Part shown: piece by piece, positions 8,389 to 16,334 of the stretch | How positions within the stretch are numbered: the stretch's first letter is position 1 | How the letters are laid out: the number at the start of each line of letters is the position of its first letter | Assembly (NCBI GenBank): GCA_964449375.1 | Contig: CAYVAS010000007.1 | Span: forward strand, 1-64,000 | Direction: 5' to 3' | Length of the DNA: 64,000 bases | DNA from: JAFDWI01 sp964449375 | Lineage (GTDB): Bacteria > Actinomycetota > Acidimicrobiia > Acidimicrobiales > Iamiaceae | Program-made: the position numbers and the translations under genes | The notes under the pieces: generated by a model | The model's input: the letters and a program-made list of their open reading frames with translations, nothing else | Databases searched by the model: none | Told to the model about the DNA's origin: nothing

Positions 8389-9420
8389 ATGTCGGGCACC
8401 GTCCCGGGGGCACCGGCGGCTCCCAGGCGCATCGACCCCAACGACCCCCACGCCGCCACCCGGATGCTGTGGGAGTCCCTGGCCAGACCGATCCCGGTGC
8501 GCGACGCCGGCCGGGCACTGTTCGGGTTGTCCTCGGACGTGGTCAAACAGCTCGCGGGTGCGCTGCTGGCGACCTCCGAGGAGACCGAGGCGTTCTTGCT
8601 GGCCATGCCCGAGGTGCTGCGCAACCTGTCGATCACCACGATCCAGACCGTCGAACGCTGCCAGGGCGAGGTGCGCGGCCCGGTGCTGTGGGCCGAGACC
8701 AACGCGGCCCGGGCGGGAACCGCGGGTGCCACCGACGTGTTCGTGTGCCTCACCGCCCGCCGCGCCTATGACACGCCCCAGAACCGGGTGCTGGTCGCGG
8801 CGCTGCTCGCGATCCGCCAGGCCGCGGCAGACGCCGACCCGGTCGCCCGTCAGGCCTACGACGACGAGGTGTTGCTGCGCGCCCGGGTCATCGGCGACGA
8901 AGCGCGCCGCTACCTGGAACACCGCACCCTGCGCGACGTGAGCCGCAAGCGCCCCACCCGACGCGACATCGCCAAGGCCGCGCGGGGGCGCCGCAGCCAC
9001 CAGTACCACACCGCCATCGCCGTGCTGGAGCGCAAGCGCGAACCCATCAGGCTGCAGAACCTGCTCGCCTTCATCGACGCGCGCACCGCATGGCAGCACT
9101 GGGTGATCGTCAACCTGGGCGCGCAGCTCCGCAAGCGGGGTGCTCCCCTTGGTCCGGCGCGGGTCACGCCCAATGGCGACCTGCGTGCGGGTCGGCTCAC
9201 CTACCGTCATCCCAACGTGGCCGCGGAGACCCGACAGGACCTGCACGGCATCCTGTTCGAACGCCTGCTCATCGACGTGCCCGACAAGCTCGGCGATCCC
9301 GACGTCGACGCCGAAACCGAGGCCCTCGCCCGCCGTGCCCAGGGTCGGGTTCCGGTGCTGGTCACCTCGCCCGCGGACGTGGACCGGGCCGCGGATCTGG
9401 CCTTCTCGACCCTGGCCTGA
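8389..9420 (+). CDS. McrC/DUF2357-like partner of the AAA ATPase
   Basis: A 343-residue protein paired with the McrB-like ATPase. Its most telling element is RAYDTPQNRVLVAALLAI (Tyr127-Arg133), matching the 'YDtpENr' helix of McrC- and DUF2357-type proteins. A basic stretch follows (RKRPTRRDIAKAARGRR, about 190-210). I see no clear PD-(D/E)xK nuclease motif in the C-terminal 130 residues, so it may be a non-nucleolytic adaptor or have a divergent nuclease. The assignment rests on one motif plus the adjacent ATPase, not on full-length similarity. Confidence 0.6.
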   Translation: MSGTVPGAPAAPRRIDPNDPHAATRMLWESLARPIPVRDAGRALFGLSSDVVKQLAGALLATSEETEAFLLAMPEVLRNLSITTIQTVERCQGEVRGPVLWAETNAARAGTAGATDVFVCLTARRAYDTPQNRVLVAALLAIRQAAADADPVARQAYDDEVLLRARVIGDEARRYLEHRTLRDVSRKRPTRRDIAKAARGRRSHQYHTAIAVLERKREPIRLQNLLAFIDARTAWQHWVIVNLGAQLRKRGAPLGPARVTPNGDLRAGRLTYRHPNVAAETRQDLHGILFERLLIDVPDKLGDPDVDAETEALARRAQGRVPVLVTSPADVDRAADLAFSTLA

Positions 9421-9436
9421 GCCCTCGCGACCCGTC

Positions 9437-11275
9437 TCAGGAGCGGCGGCGTTGGGTGCGGCGTCGGTCCGACTCGGCCAGCTCGCGTTTGCGGACCCGG
9501 ATGTGGGCCGGGGTCACCTCGACGAGTTCGTCCTCCGCGATCCACTCGATCGCGGACTCCAGTGTGAACACCCGGGGCGGCGCCAGCTTGATCCCCTCGT
9601 CGTGGGAGTGGGTGCGGATGTTGGTCTTCTGCTTCTCGCGGACCGCGTTGACCACCATGTCCTCGGATCGGGCGCTCTCGCCGATCACCATGCCCTCGTA
9701 GACCTCCACGCCGGGCCCCACGAACAGCTCGCCGCGAGCCTGAAGGTTGTCGAGCGCGTGGCCCGTGGTGGTTCCCTTGCGGTCGGCCACCATCGCACCA
9801 CCGCTCCGGCTGGGCAGGTCACCGACCCAGCGCATCCATCCGTCGGCGTTGGTGTGCAACAGCGCGGTCCCGCGGGTGGCGGTCAACAGCTGGGACCGGA
9901 ACCCGATCAACCCCCGGGCGGGCGCGGTGAAGGTGATGACGGTGCGGCCGGTGTCCCCGGGGCGGAGATCCACCACCGAACCTCGCCGGGGTGCCAGCGC
10001 CTGGGTGACCGTCCCCACGTGGTCGTCGGGGACGTCGACCACGCCCCGTTCCGCGGGTTCGCTGCGGTGCCCGTCGATGTCGCGCACGATCACCTCGGGC
10101 CGGCTCACCTGGAGCTCGTAGCCCTCACGGCGCATGGATTCGATGAGGACCGCGAGTTGCAGCTCGCCCCTACCTGCGACCTCGATCACTTCGGCCGATT
10201 CGGTGTCGCGCAGACGGATCGACACGTTGCCGAGCACCTCGCGTTCCAACCGTTCCCTGATCTGCCGGGAGGTCACCGAGGAGCCGTCTCGCCCCGCCAG
10301 CGGCGAGGTGTTGGGTCCGAAGGTCATGGTCAGGACCGGGTCGTCGACCGCGAGGCGATCCAGGGCCACCGGGTTGGCCGGGTCGGCGAAGGTGTCACCG
10401 ATCTCGACCTCGTCGAACCCGGAGACGATGAACAGGTCCCCGGCGCCGACCTGTTCGGCCTCGACGCGACCGACGCCGGTGAAGCGCAGCAGCGACGCGA
10501 GCCGCCGCGTTCCGCTTCTCGGACCGTCGGCGCCCAGCAGCGTGACGGGCGCGCCGCGGCGGAGGGCGCCGTGCACGACCCGTCCGATCGCGAGGCGCCC
10601 CAGGTAGTCCGAAGCGTCCAGGTTGGTGACCAGCGCCTGCAGCGGCGCATCAGGGTCACCCCCGGGAGGAGGCACGGTGGTCAGGATCGCGTCGAACAGC
10701 GGGGTGAGGTCGTCGTCGGGGCCGGGTCGGCCGATCCCCTCGACGGCCCGGGCCTCCTTGGCCACCGCGGAGACGACGGGAAAGTCGATGTCGTCCTCGG
10801 TGGCGCCCAGGTCGAGGAACAGCTCGTAGATCTCGTCGAGCACCTCGGCGGGCCGGGCGTCGGTCCGGTCGACCTTGTTGACGACCACGACCGTGCGCAG
10901 CCCGGCCGCCAGCACCTTGGACAGCACGTAGCGGGTCTGGGGCAGGGGTCCTTCGGCGGCGTCGACCAGCAGCAGGGCGCCGTCGACCAGCGCGAGAGCG
11001 CGTTCGACCTCGCCGCCGAAGTCGGCGTGCCCGGGGGTGTCGACCAGGTTCACCCGGGTCCTCCGCCATTCCAACGAGGCGGCCTTGGCGAGGATCGTGA
11101 TACCCCGTTCGCGTTCCTGGTCTTCGGAGTCCATGACCCGCTCGACCACGCTGCGACGGTCGGCGAAGGCGCCCGAGGCCCGCAGCAGCGCGTCGACCAG
11201 GGTGGTCTTGCCGTGGTCCACATGCGCCACCAGCGCGATGTTGCGGATCGGTTCGGTGGTGAGGGACTCGGACAT
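9437..11275 (-). CDS. typA: TypA/BipA ribosome-associated translational GTPase
   Basis: A 612-residue EF-G-like GTPase that binds the ribosome and aids 50S assembly and stress adaptation. G1 is AHVDHGKTT (about residues 15-23), G2 is in ERERGITI, G3 is DTPGHADF and G4 is NKVDR. Domains II, III and V follow, and the TypA-specific C-terminal domain ends with a basic tail (RRTQRRRS). The ATG at 11275 gives the expected N-terminus MSESLTTEPIRNIALVAHVD; the open frame upstream is non-coding. A TAGCAT -10 lies 13 nt before the ATG. Confidence 0.96.
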   Translation of the reverse strand: MSESLTTEPIRNIALVAHVDHGKTTLVDALLRASGAFADRRSVVERVMDSEDQERERGITILAKAASLEWRRTRVNLVDTPGHADFGGEVERALALVDGALLLVDAAEGPLPQTRYVLSKVLAAGLRTVVVVNKVDRTDARPAEVLDEIYELFLDLGATEDDIDFPVVSAVAKEARAVEGIGRPGPDDDLTPLFDAILTTVPPPGGDPDAPLQALVTNLDASDYLGRLAIGRVVHGALRRGAPVTLLGADGPRSGTRRLASLLRFTGVGRVEAEQVGAGDLFIVSGFDEVEIGDTFADPANPVALDRLAVDDPVLTMTFGPNTSPLAGRDGSSVTSRQIRERLEREVLGNVSIRLRDTESAEVIEVAGRGELQLAVLIESMRREGYELQVSRPEVIVRDIDGHRSEPAERGVVDVPDDHVGTVTQALAPRRGSVVDLRPGDTGRTVITFTAPARGLIGFRSQLLTATRGTALLHTNADGWMRWVGDLPSRSGGAMVADRKGTTTGHALDNLQARGELFVGPGVEVYEGMVIGESARSEDMVVNAVREKQKTNIRTHSHDEGIKLAPPRVFTLESAIEWIAEDELVEVTPAHIRVRKRELAESDRRRTQRRRS

Positions 11276-11294
11276 CGGGCGGGCTGCAATGCTA
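11276..11294 (-). promoter_or_regulatory. -10 element for typA
   Basis: On the minus strand TAGCAT (11294 to 11289) precedes the typA ATG by 13 nt, giving a 5' leader of only a few bases. The plus-strand ClC gene has TAGGTC at 11345-11350, 9 nt before ATG 11360, so this 84-nt gap holds divergent start sites. Confidence 0.5.
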
Positions 11295-11359
11295 CGGCCG
11301 CCACCCCGACCCTCCCAATGCCACCGGGCCGCTCCGGCGACTGCTAGGTCTGTTCGGTG

Positions 11360-13054
11360 ATGGTCTCGCTCCGACCTTCGCTCCGTGATCGCCGCCGCCA
11401 GGGTCTGGTGGCCGCCGCGGCGATCGTCGGCGTCGCCACCGGCCTGGCCGTGGCCGCGTTCGACGCGCTCACCTCCACGGTGCTGCTCGACGCGCTCTTC
11501 GACGCGCCGCTCGCGGTGCAGGCGATCGCTCCGGCACTCGGCCTGGTCGTGGCCTGGGGGTGTCTGCGGTACGTGGGCGGCGGCGCCGACGCGACCACTT
11601 CGGACGCGTACATCGCGAACTTCCACGAACCCAACCGTTCCCTCGACCAGCGCCCGGTGCTGGGCCGCATCATGGCCAGCGTGGCCACGCTGGGGTCGGG
11701 CGGGGCGATGGGCTTCGAGGGCCCCGCGATCTACATCGGTGCCGCCGTGGGGTCGGCGGCCCAGTCCCGGTTGGGTCGGCTGCTACGTTCCGAAGAGGTC
11801 AAGGCGCTCATGGTCGCCGGCGCGGCCGGCGGACTGGCCGCCATCTTCAAGGCGCCCGCCACCGGGGTCCTGTACGCCCTGGAGGTGCCCTACACCGAGG
11901 ACATCGCCCGGCACGGCATCATCCCGTCGCTTGTCGCGGCGGCGTCGAGCTACCTGACCTTCGCCGCGGTGATGGGAACCGAACCGATCGTGCCGTTGAC
12001 CACGGCGGGTACCGGCTTCAGCGGTGTGGATCTGGTGGGTGCCGCCCTGGTGGGCCTGCTCGCCGGGTTGGGGGCCCGGGTGTTCGTGCGGGTGCTGGGT
12101 CTGGCCGGCCGGGCCGCCCGGTCGATGCGGCCCCTGGCACGCATCGCCGGTTTCGGAACCCTGAGCGCCGGGCTGCTGCTGGCCTCCCAGGGGCTCTTCG
12201 ACGCTCCCTTGTCGTTGGGGCCCGGCTACGGGGTGTTCGAGTGGCTCACCGATCCCGACCGCACCCTGTGGTTGATCGCGGCGTTGCTCGTGGTCCGCCT
12301 GGTCGCCTTTGCCAGCACCGTGGCGGGCGGCGGCGCCGGTGGAAAGTTCATCCCCTTGGTCGTCGAAGGCGCGATCCTCGGTCGGTTGGTCGCCGGCGCC
12401 GTCGAGGCGTCCGGGTTGCATCCGGGCGCGGATCCCGAGGCGACGATCTCGCTGTTCACGGTGCTGGGGATCGCGGCTTTTCTGGGCGCGGGGTACCGCA
12501 CCCCGCTCACCGGGGTGATGTTCGTCGCCGAATCGACCGGCAAAGCCGTGTTCGTGGTGCCTGCGCTGATCGCCGCGGCGATCTCCCAGCTCGTCATGGG
12601 CGACAAGTCGGTTTCGTCGGCCCAGCGGCGCCGCCGCCGGGGCCACCTGGAGGGACGCTTCGAGTTGCCGGTCACCAGCGTGCTGATGACCGACGTGCTG
12701 ACCCTCCCCGCGGACGCCACGGTCGCCGAGTTCGTCGCCCAACACGTGGTCCAGAACCGCCAACGCAGTGCGGTGGTGCTCGACGACGAGGGCGACTATC
12801 TGGGGTTGTGTGTGCTGCGGGACGCGGCCGCGGTGCCCCGCGAGGAGTGGCAGGCCACGCTGGTGACCGAGGTGATGCGCACCGACGTGCCCACCGCCGA
12901 GTTGACGTGGCGACTCCGAGAGGCCCTGGAGGCCCTGGAGGGCGTCGAGGCCGACCGTCTGGCGGTGCTGGACGACACGGGCAACTTCGTCGGCGAGATC
13001 CGCCGCGAAGAGATCTTCAAACTGCGGGAACTGCTCGACGACGCCGGACCCTAG
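11360..13054 (+). CDS. ClC-family chloride channel/transporter with C-terminal CBS pair
   Basis: A 564-residue membrane protein with the ClC fold. Selectivity-filter motifs are GSGGAMGFEGPAIYIGAA (GxEGP with the external gating glutamate present), GGAGGKFIPL and the Tyr-bearing GAGYRTPLTG. AIFKAPATGVLYALE corresponds to the conserved FxAPxxGxxFxxE segment. Two CBS motifs follow (about residues 430-555), usually regulatory nucleotide-binding units. Whether it is a Cl-/H+ exchanger or channel cannot be told from this alone. GTG 11357 is an alternative start one codon upstream. Confidence 0.92.
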   Translation: MVSLRPSLRDRRRQGLVAAAAIVGVATGLAVAAFDALTSTVLLDALFDAPLAVQAIAPALGLVVAWGCLRYVGGGADATTSDAYIANFHEPNRSLDQRPVLGRIMASVATLGSGGAMGFEGPAIYIGAAVGSAAQSRLGRLLRSEEVKALMVAGAAGGLAAIFKAPATGVLYALEVPYTEDIARHGIIPSLVAAASSYLTFAAVMGTEPIVPLTTAGTGFSGVDLVGAALVGLLAGLGARVFVRVLGLAGRAARSMRPLARIAGFGTLSAGLLLASQGLFDAPLSLGPGYGVFEWLTDPDRTLWLIAALLVVRLVAFASTVAGGGAGGKFIPLVVEGAILGRLVAGAVEASGLHPGADPEATISLFTVLGIAAFLGAGYRTPLTGVMFVAESTGKAVFVVPALIAAAISQLVMGDKSVSSAQRRRRRGHLEGRFELPVTSVLMTDVLTLPADATVAEFVAQHVVQNRQRSAVVLDDEGDYLGLCVLRDAAAVPREEWQATLVTEVMRTDVPTAELTWRLREALEALEGVEADRLAVLDDTGNFVGEIRREEIFKLRELLDDAGP

Positions 13055-13058
13055 ATCC

Positions 13059-13238
13059 TCAGTCCTCCAGGCCGGCTTCCTCGAAGAGGCACCACGAGGA
13101 GTGGTCCGCTCCGGGGAGCGCATCACACTCGGGGCACGGCTCTTCCCGACCTCCGAAGAGCAGTGCGTCGAAGTCAGGACTTGTCGTGCGTTTGAGCGCA
13201 CGCGCTTCTTCGAAGCGACGATGGCGACCCTTTTTCAC
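13059..13238 (-). CDS. 59-residue CxxC protein (possible half zinc ribbon), unrecognised family
   Basis: Read on the minus strand from GTG 13238, a 59-residue frame runs to TGA 13059. The N-terminus is very basic (MKKGRHRRFEEARALKR), the centre is acidic, and CPEC sits at residues 35-38 with a third Cys at 50 in HSSWC. GGGAG lies about 8 nt upstream and an in-frame TAG is five codons upstream, so the start is well bounded. A TAGGAT -10 (13302-13297) lies about 60 nt upstream. The gene ends 4 nt after the ClC stop, in a convergent layout. It looks like a conserved actinobacterial small protein, but I cannot name it. Confidence 0.65.
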   Translation of the reverse strand: MKKGRHRRFEEARALKRTTSPDFDALLFGGREEPCPECDALPGADHSSWCLFEEAGLED

Positions 13239-13268
13239 CGGCCACTCCCACTAGGCGAACGTCCGTCG

Positions 13269-13287
13269 GTCCGTGGAGAGCACGGAC
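13269..13287. repeat. 7-bp perfect hairpin in the leader of the small CxxC gene
   Basis: GTCCGTG (13269-13275) and CACGGAC (13281-13287) form a perfect 7-bp stem with a GAGAG loop. It lies between the minus-strand TAGGAT -10 and the GTG start at 13238, so it would be in that gene's 5' leader. There is no U-tract, so it is not a typical terminator. The rest of 13239-13397 shows only the two promoters. Confidence 0.5.
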
Positions 13288-13383
13288 TCACCAGCCATCC
13301 TACGAGGTCGGTCTCGCCTTTACCAATCACTCCCCTTTCGGCACCACAGATCACACGGAAACAGCCGCGGGCAGCACGCAGAG

Positions 13384-13397
13384 TACTGTTGCAGCCC
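13384..13397 (+). promoter_or_regulatory. -10 element for leaderless GH13 gene
   Basis: TACTGT (13384-13389) stands 8 nt before the ATG at 13398. There is no Shine-Dalgarno sequence. Confidence 0.6.
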
Positions 13398-14984
13398 ATG
13401 GGTGATCCGTCTCGGTCCGAGCCACGCTGGTGGGAAGACGCCGTCGTCTACCAGATCTATCCGCGGTCGTTCGCGGACCACGACGGTGACGGGGTGGGCG
13501 ACCTGCGCGGCATTCGCGGACGCCTCGACCATCTGCAGTGGCTGGGGATCGACACGATCTGGTTGTCACCGATCTACCCCTCGCCGATGGCCGACTACGG
13601 CTACGACGTGGCCGACCACTGCGACGTGGATCCACTCTTCGGAGACCTGGCCGAGTTCGACGCGCTTCTCGACGACGTCCACAGCCGCGGCATGCGCCTG
13701 TTGCTGGACTGGGTGCCGAACCACACCTCCGATGCGCACCCCTGGTTCCAGGATGCTCTGGGTGGACGCGACGCACGTTTCCGGGACCACTACATCTGGC
13801 GGGATCCCGCTCCCGACGGCGGACCGCCCAACAACTGGACCGACGCCTTCCTCGGCGAACCGGCCTGGACCCTGGACCAGGCCAGCGGCCAGTACTACCT
13901 GCACCTGTTCCTGCCCGGACAACCGGATCTGAACTGGGCCAACCCCGCGGTCGAGGAGGCGATGCACGACACGCTGCGGTTCTGGCTCGACCGGGGCGTC
14001 GACGGCTTCCGGGCCGACGTGGTCTTCGCGATCGGCAAGGACCCGGCGCTGCCCGACGATCCCGAGGAGTTCGTCGGCCTGCCCCATTGCGTGCTCCATG
14101 ACGACCCGGCGACCCATCCGCTGTTGCGTCGCATCCGCACCCTGCTCGACTCCTACCCCCAGCAGCCGATGATGGTCGGAGAGGTCGTGCTGTTGGACAT
14201 CGAGTTGATGCTCCCCTACCTGGGCGACGACGACGAGCTGCACCTGTCGTTCAACTTCGTGCCTCTGCACCTGCCCTGGGACGCGGCCCTGTGGGCCGAG
14301 GCGGTGCGCTCGGCGGACGCCGCCCACACCCGGGTCGGTGCCTGGCCGACCTGGGTGCTGTCCAACCACGACGTGCCCCGGCACCGCACCCGCTACAGCC
14401 GCTGGCCCAACACCGAGGTCGACGCCGAGGGTTCCGAACAGCGCGCCCGGGCCGCCGCGGTGGTGCTGACGACCCTGCGCGGCACGCCGTTTCTGTACCA
14501 GGGCGAGGAGCTCGGTCTCGAGGACGCCGAGGTGCCACCGGAGCGGGTGCTGGACCCGGGCGGGCGGGACGGATGCCGGGCGCCCATCCCCTGGGACCCC
14601 ACGCCCGGCCACGGCTGGCGCGACCCGTGGTTACCGCTGCCCCCCGACGCCGACACCAGGAACGTCGCCTCCCAACGAGACGATCCCACCTCGATCCTGC
14701 ACCTGTACCGGTCGCTACTTGCGCTGCGCCGGCGGACCACCGTGCTGCGCGACGGCACCTGTGAGGTCCTGGACACTCCCGGCGGGGTGCTCGGATTCCG
14801 ACGGGAACTACCGGGTGCGACACCGGTCACGGTGCTGGCCTCCACCAGCGACGATCCCGTGACCGTCGAGGACGCCACGGGGACGGTCCTGATCGACTCG
14901 TCAGGCAAGCTGGAACCCGGCGCGTCGTTCACCGGAGAGCTGGCCCCGCGCCAAGCGGTCGTGTTCGAATCAGCCGAACGCTGA
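13398..14984 (+). CDS. GH13 alpha-glucosidase / oligo-1,6-glucosidase-like
   Basis: A 528-residue TIM-barrel enzyme that hydrolyses alpha-glucosidic bonds in short oligosaccharides. Conserved GH13 regions are DWVPNHTSDAH, GFRADVVF (nucleophile Asp207), MVGEVVL (acid/base Glu262) and LSNHDVPR (Asp325). The N-terminal WWEDAVVYQIYPRSFADHDGDG is typical of cytoplasmic alpha-glucosidases and oligo-1,6-glucosidases. No signal peptide is present, so the substrate is probably imported or made inside the cell (maltose, isomaltose, trehalose-related). The exact specificity is not decided by the sequence. The start is set by the leaderless -10. Confidence 0.9.
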   Translation: MGDPSRSEPRWWEDAVVYQIYPRSFADHDGDGVGDLRGIRGRLDHLQWLGIDTIWLSPIYPSPMADYGYDVADHCDVDPLFGDLAEFDALLDDVHSRGMRLLLDWVPNHTSDAHPWFQDALGGRDARFRDHYIWRDPAPDGGPPNNWTDAFLGEPAWTLDQASGQYYLHLFLPGQPDLNWANPAVEEAMHDTLRFWLDRGVDGFRADVVFAIGKDPALPDDPEEFVGLPHCVLHDDPATHPLLRRIRTLLDSYPQQPMMVGEVVLLDIELMLPYLGDDDELHLSFNFVPLHLPWDAALWAEAVRSADAAHTRVGAWPTWVLSNHDVPRHRTRYSRWPNTEVDAEGSEQRARAAAVVLTTLRGTPFLYQGEELGLEDAEVPPERVLDPGGRDGCRAPIPWDPTPGHGWRDPWLPLPPDADTRNVASQRDDPTSILHLYRSLLALRRRTTVLRDGTCEVLDTPGGVLGFRRELPGATPVTVLASTSDDPVTVEDATGTVLIDSSGKLEPGASFTGELAPRQAVVFESAER

Positions 14985-14999
14985 CGCCCCGACCGGCGG

Positions 15000-15031
15000 G
15001 CTCAGGTGGAGCTCGACGCTCAGGTGGAGCT
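15000..15031. repeat. tandem 14-bp repeat, 18-bp period, at the RNase D stop codon
   Basis: GCTCAGGTGGAGCT occurs at 15000-15013 and again at 15018-15031. On the minus strand each copy encodes Ser-Ser-Thr-stop, so the end of the RNase D gene is duplicated in frame, with the first stop at 15020 used and a second stop just beyond. Confidence 0.7.
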
Positions 15032-16334
15032 TCGGGGTTCGAGCACGATGCCGCGGGTCCGATCGAAGGCCAGCGCCGCGTCCCCTTCGAGCAGGGCCTG
15101 CATGGGACGGCCCACCAGGTCCCGCCGCCACCCCTCGGCCAGCCGTCCCCGGCCGTCGCCCTCCACGAAGTGCTCGATGTCCTTTCGGGTGGCCAGGAGC
15201 TGCGTGTCGATCCGCAGCTCGTGCGCGTACTGGGTCAACCAGCTCGACAACAGCGCGACCGCGGGTCCCAGGCGCGGGTCGGGGCGTTTGGCGGCACGCG
15301 GTTCGGAACGGGGTGCCTCGGCGTCGAGGCCGGCCGCGACCGCGGCCACCCGGCCGGCGCGGCGGCCCCCCCCCGGGCGCCGGCCGGCCAGGCCCCCCCC
15401 CAACACACACCCGGCGGGGGTCGGGGGGTTGGGCGGCCCGGGGGTCGGACGGGGGTGCGTCGGCGGCGCGGCCGGCCCCCACCGCTGCCAGCAGGCCGTC
15501 GCTGCGTCCCCCCGAGAGGCTCCGGCCGTCGATGCCGCGCACTTCTCTCAGCGCGGCGTGGTCCCGGGGTGGACGCTGAGCGATCGACACCAGTGCCAGG
15601 TCGCCCAGCACGTGCCGGACCGGCAGGTCCAACGCGGCGGCCTGTCGTTCGCGCCAGGCGGCCACGCTCCGGGCGACCGCCGCGGCCCGGCCCCGCAGAC
15701 GTCCCGCGCCCTTGACCCGGCGCCAGGCTTCGTCGGGATCCTTGGCCTCGGCGCCCCGGGCGCGTTCCAGGTCGAATTCCGACCGGGCCCACTCCAGCCG
15801 GTCCTCGGCCGACAGGTCGCGGACCAGCCGGTCGTGGATCTGGAGCAGGTAGCGCACGTCGTCGGCGGCGTAGTCCAGAACCCGTCCGGGCAGGGGCCGC
15901 ACCAGCCAGTCGGTGAGCCGGTCGGACTTGGAGAGCTGCACGTCGAGCAGCCCGGCGTGCAGCGTGGCCAGGGAGGGATTGGAGTAGCCGACGAAGCCTG
16001 CGGCGATCTGGGTGTCGAACAGGTTGCGGGGCACCGTGCCCGTGGCCAGTCGCAGTACCTCGAGGTCCTGGGAGGCGGCGTGGATCACGATCGTGGTGTC
16101 GGATTCGAGGATTCCCGCCAGTGGTGCCAGATCGACCTCCAGCGGATCGATCAGCACCAGCTCGTCGGGCTCGTACGCGATCTGGACCAGGGCCAGCTTG
16201 GGAAAGTAGGTGCGCTCCCGGTGGAACTCGGTGTCCAGAGCGACCGTCGGCGCTTCGGCGAGTTCGTCGAGGACCGCCGCCAGGTCGGTGTCGGTGTCGA
16301 CCCAGCGTGGGGTCGTGTCGGCGCCCGGGCTCAC
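15020..16334 (-). pseudogene. rnd: ribonuclease D, frame-disrupted in this sequence
   Basis: 3'-5' exoribonuclease for tRNA and structured RNA maturation. It starts at GTG 16334 inside the stop codon of the PLP enzyme (GTGA). The DEDDy exonuclease domain is intact: VALDTEFHRERTYFPKL (Asp, Glu), HAASQDLEVLR, and YAADDVRYLLQIHDRL (Tyr and Asp). An HRDC domain follows up to GRSDGLLAAV. There the frame is lost at about 15400, and the true C-terminus (LLSSWLTQYAHELRIDTQLL...) resumes one frame over to 15020. Removing a 142-nt duplicated offset would restore one frame of 390 residues, a normal length, so I suspect an assembly fault rather than a dead gene. Confidence 0.85.
15271..15542. repeat. imperfect 130-bp direct repeat, 142-bp offset, GC-homopolymer junction
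   Basis: Bases 15271-15400 align without gaps to 15413-15542. Identity is highest in the middle and falls towards the junction at about 15400-15412, where both copies turn into runs of C or G (nine C at 15366-15374 and again at 15393-15401, GGGGG and GGGGGG at 15416-15428). Both copies encode versions of the same HRDC-linker segment of RNase D. The pattern suits two noisy sequence ends joined instead of overlapped. Confidence 0.8.

Noticed and set aside
13399..13537. An extended start of the GH13 frame upstream to 13101
   Set aside because: The upstream codons run antisense to the small CxxC gene and the promoter; the TACTGT -10 and WWEDAVVYQIYPRSF fix the start at 13398.
15366..15430. C and G homopolymer runs as a G-quadruplex or a recombination hot spot
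   Set aside because: The runs fall at the junction of the 142-nt offset repeat where both copies lose similarity to the real RNase D sequence. Sequence or assembly error explains them better than biology.
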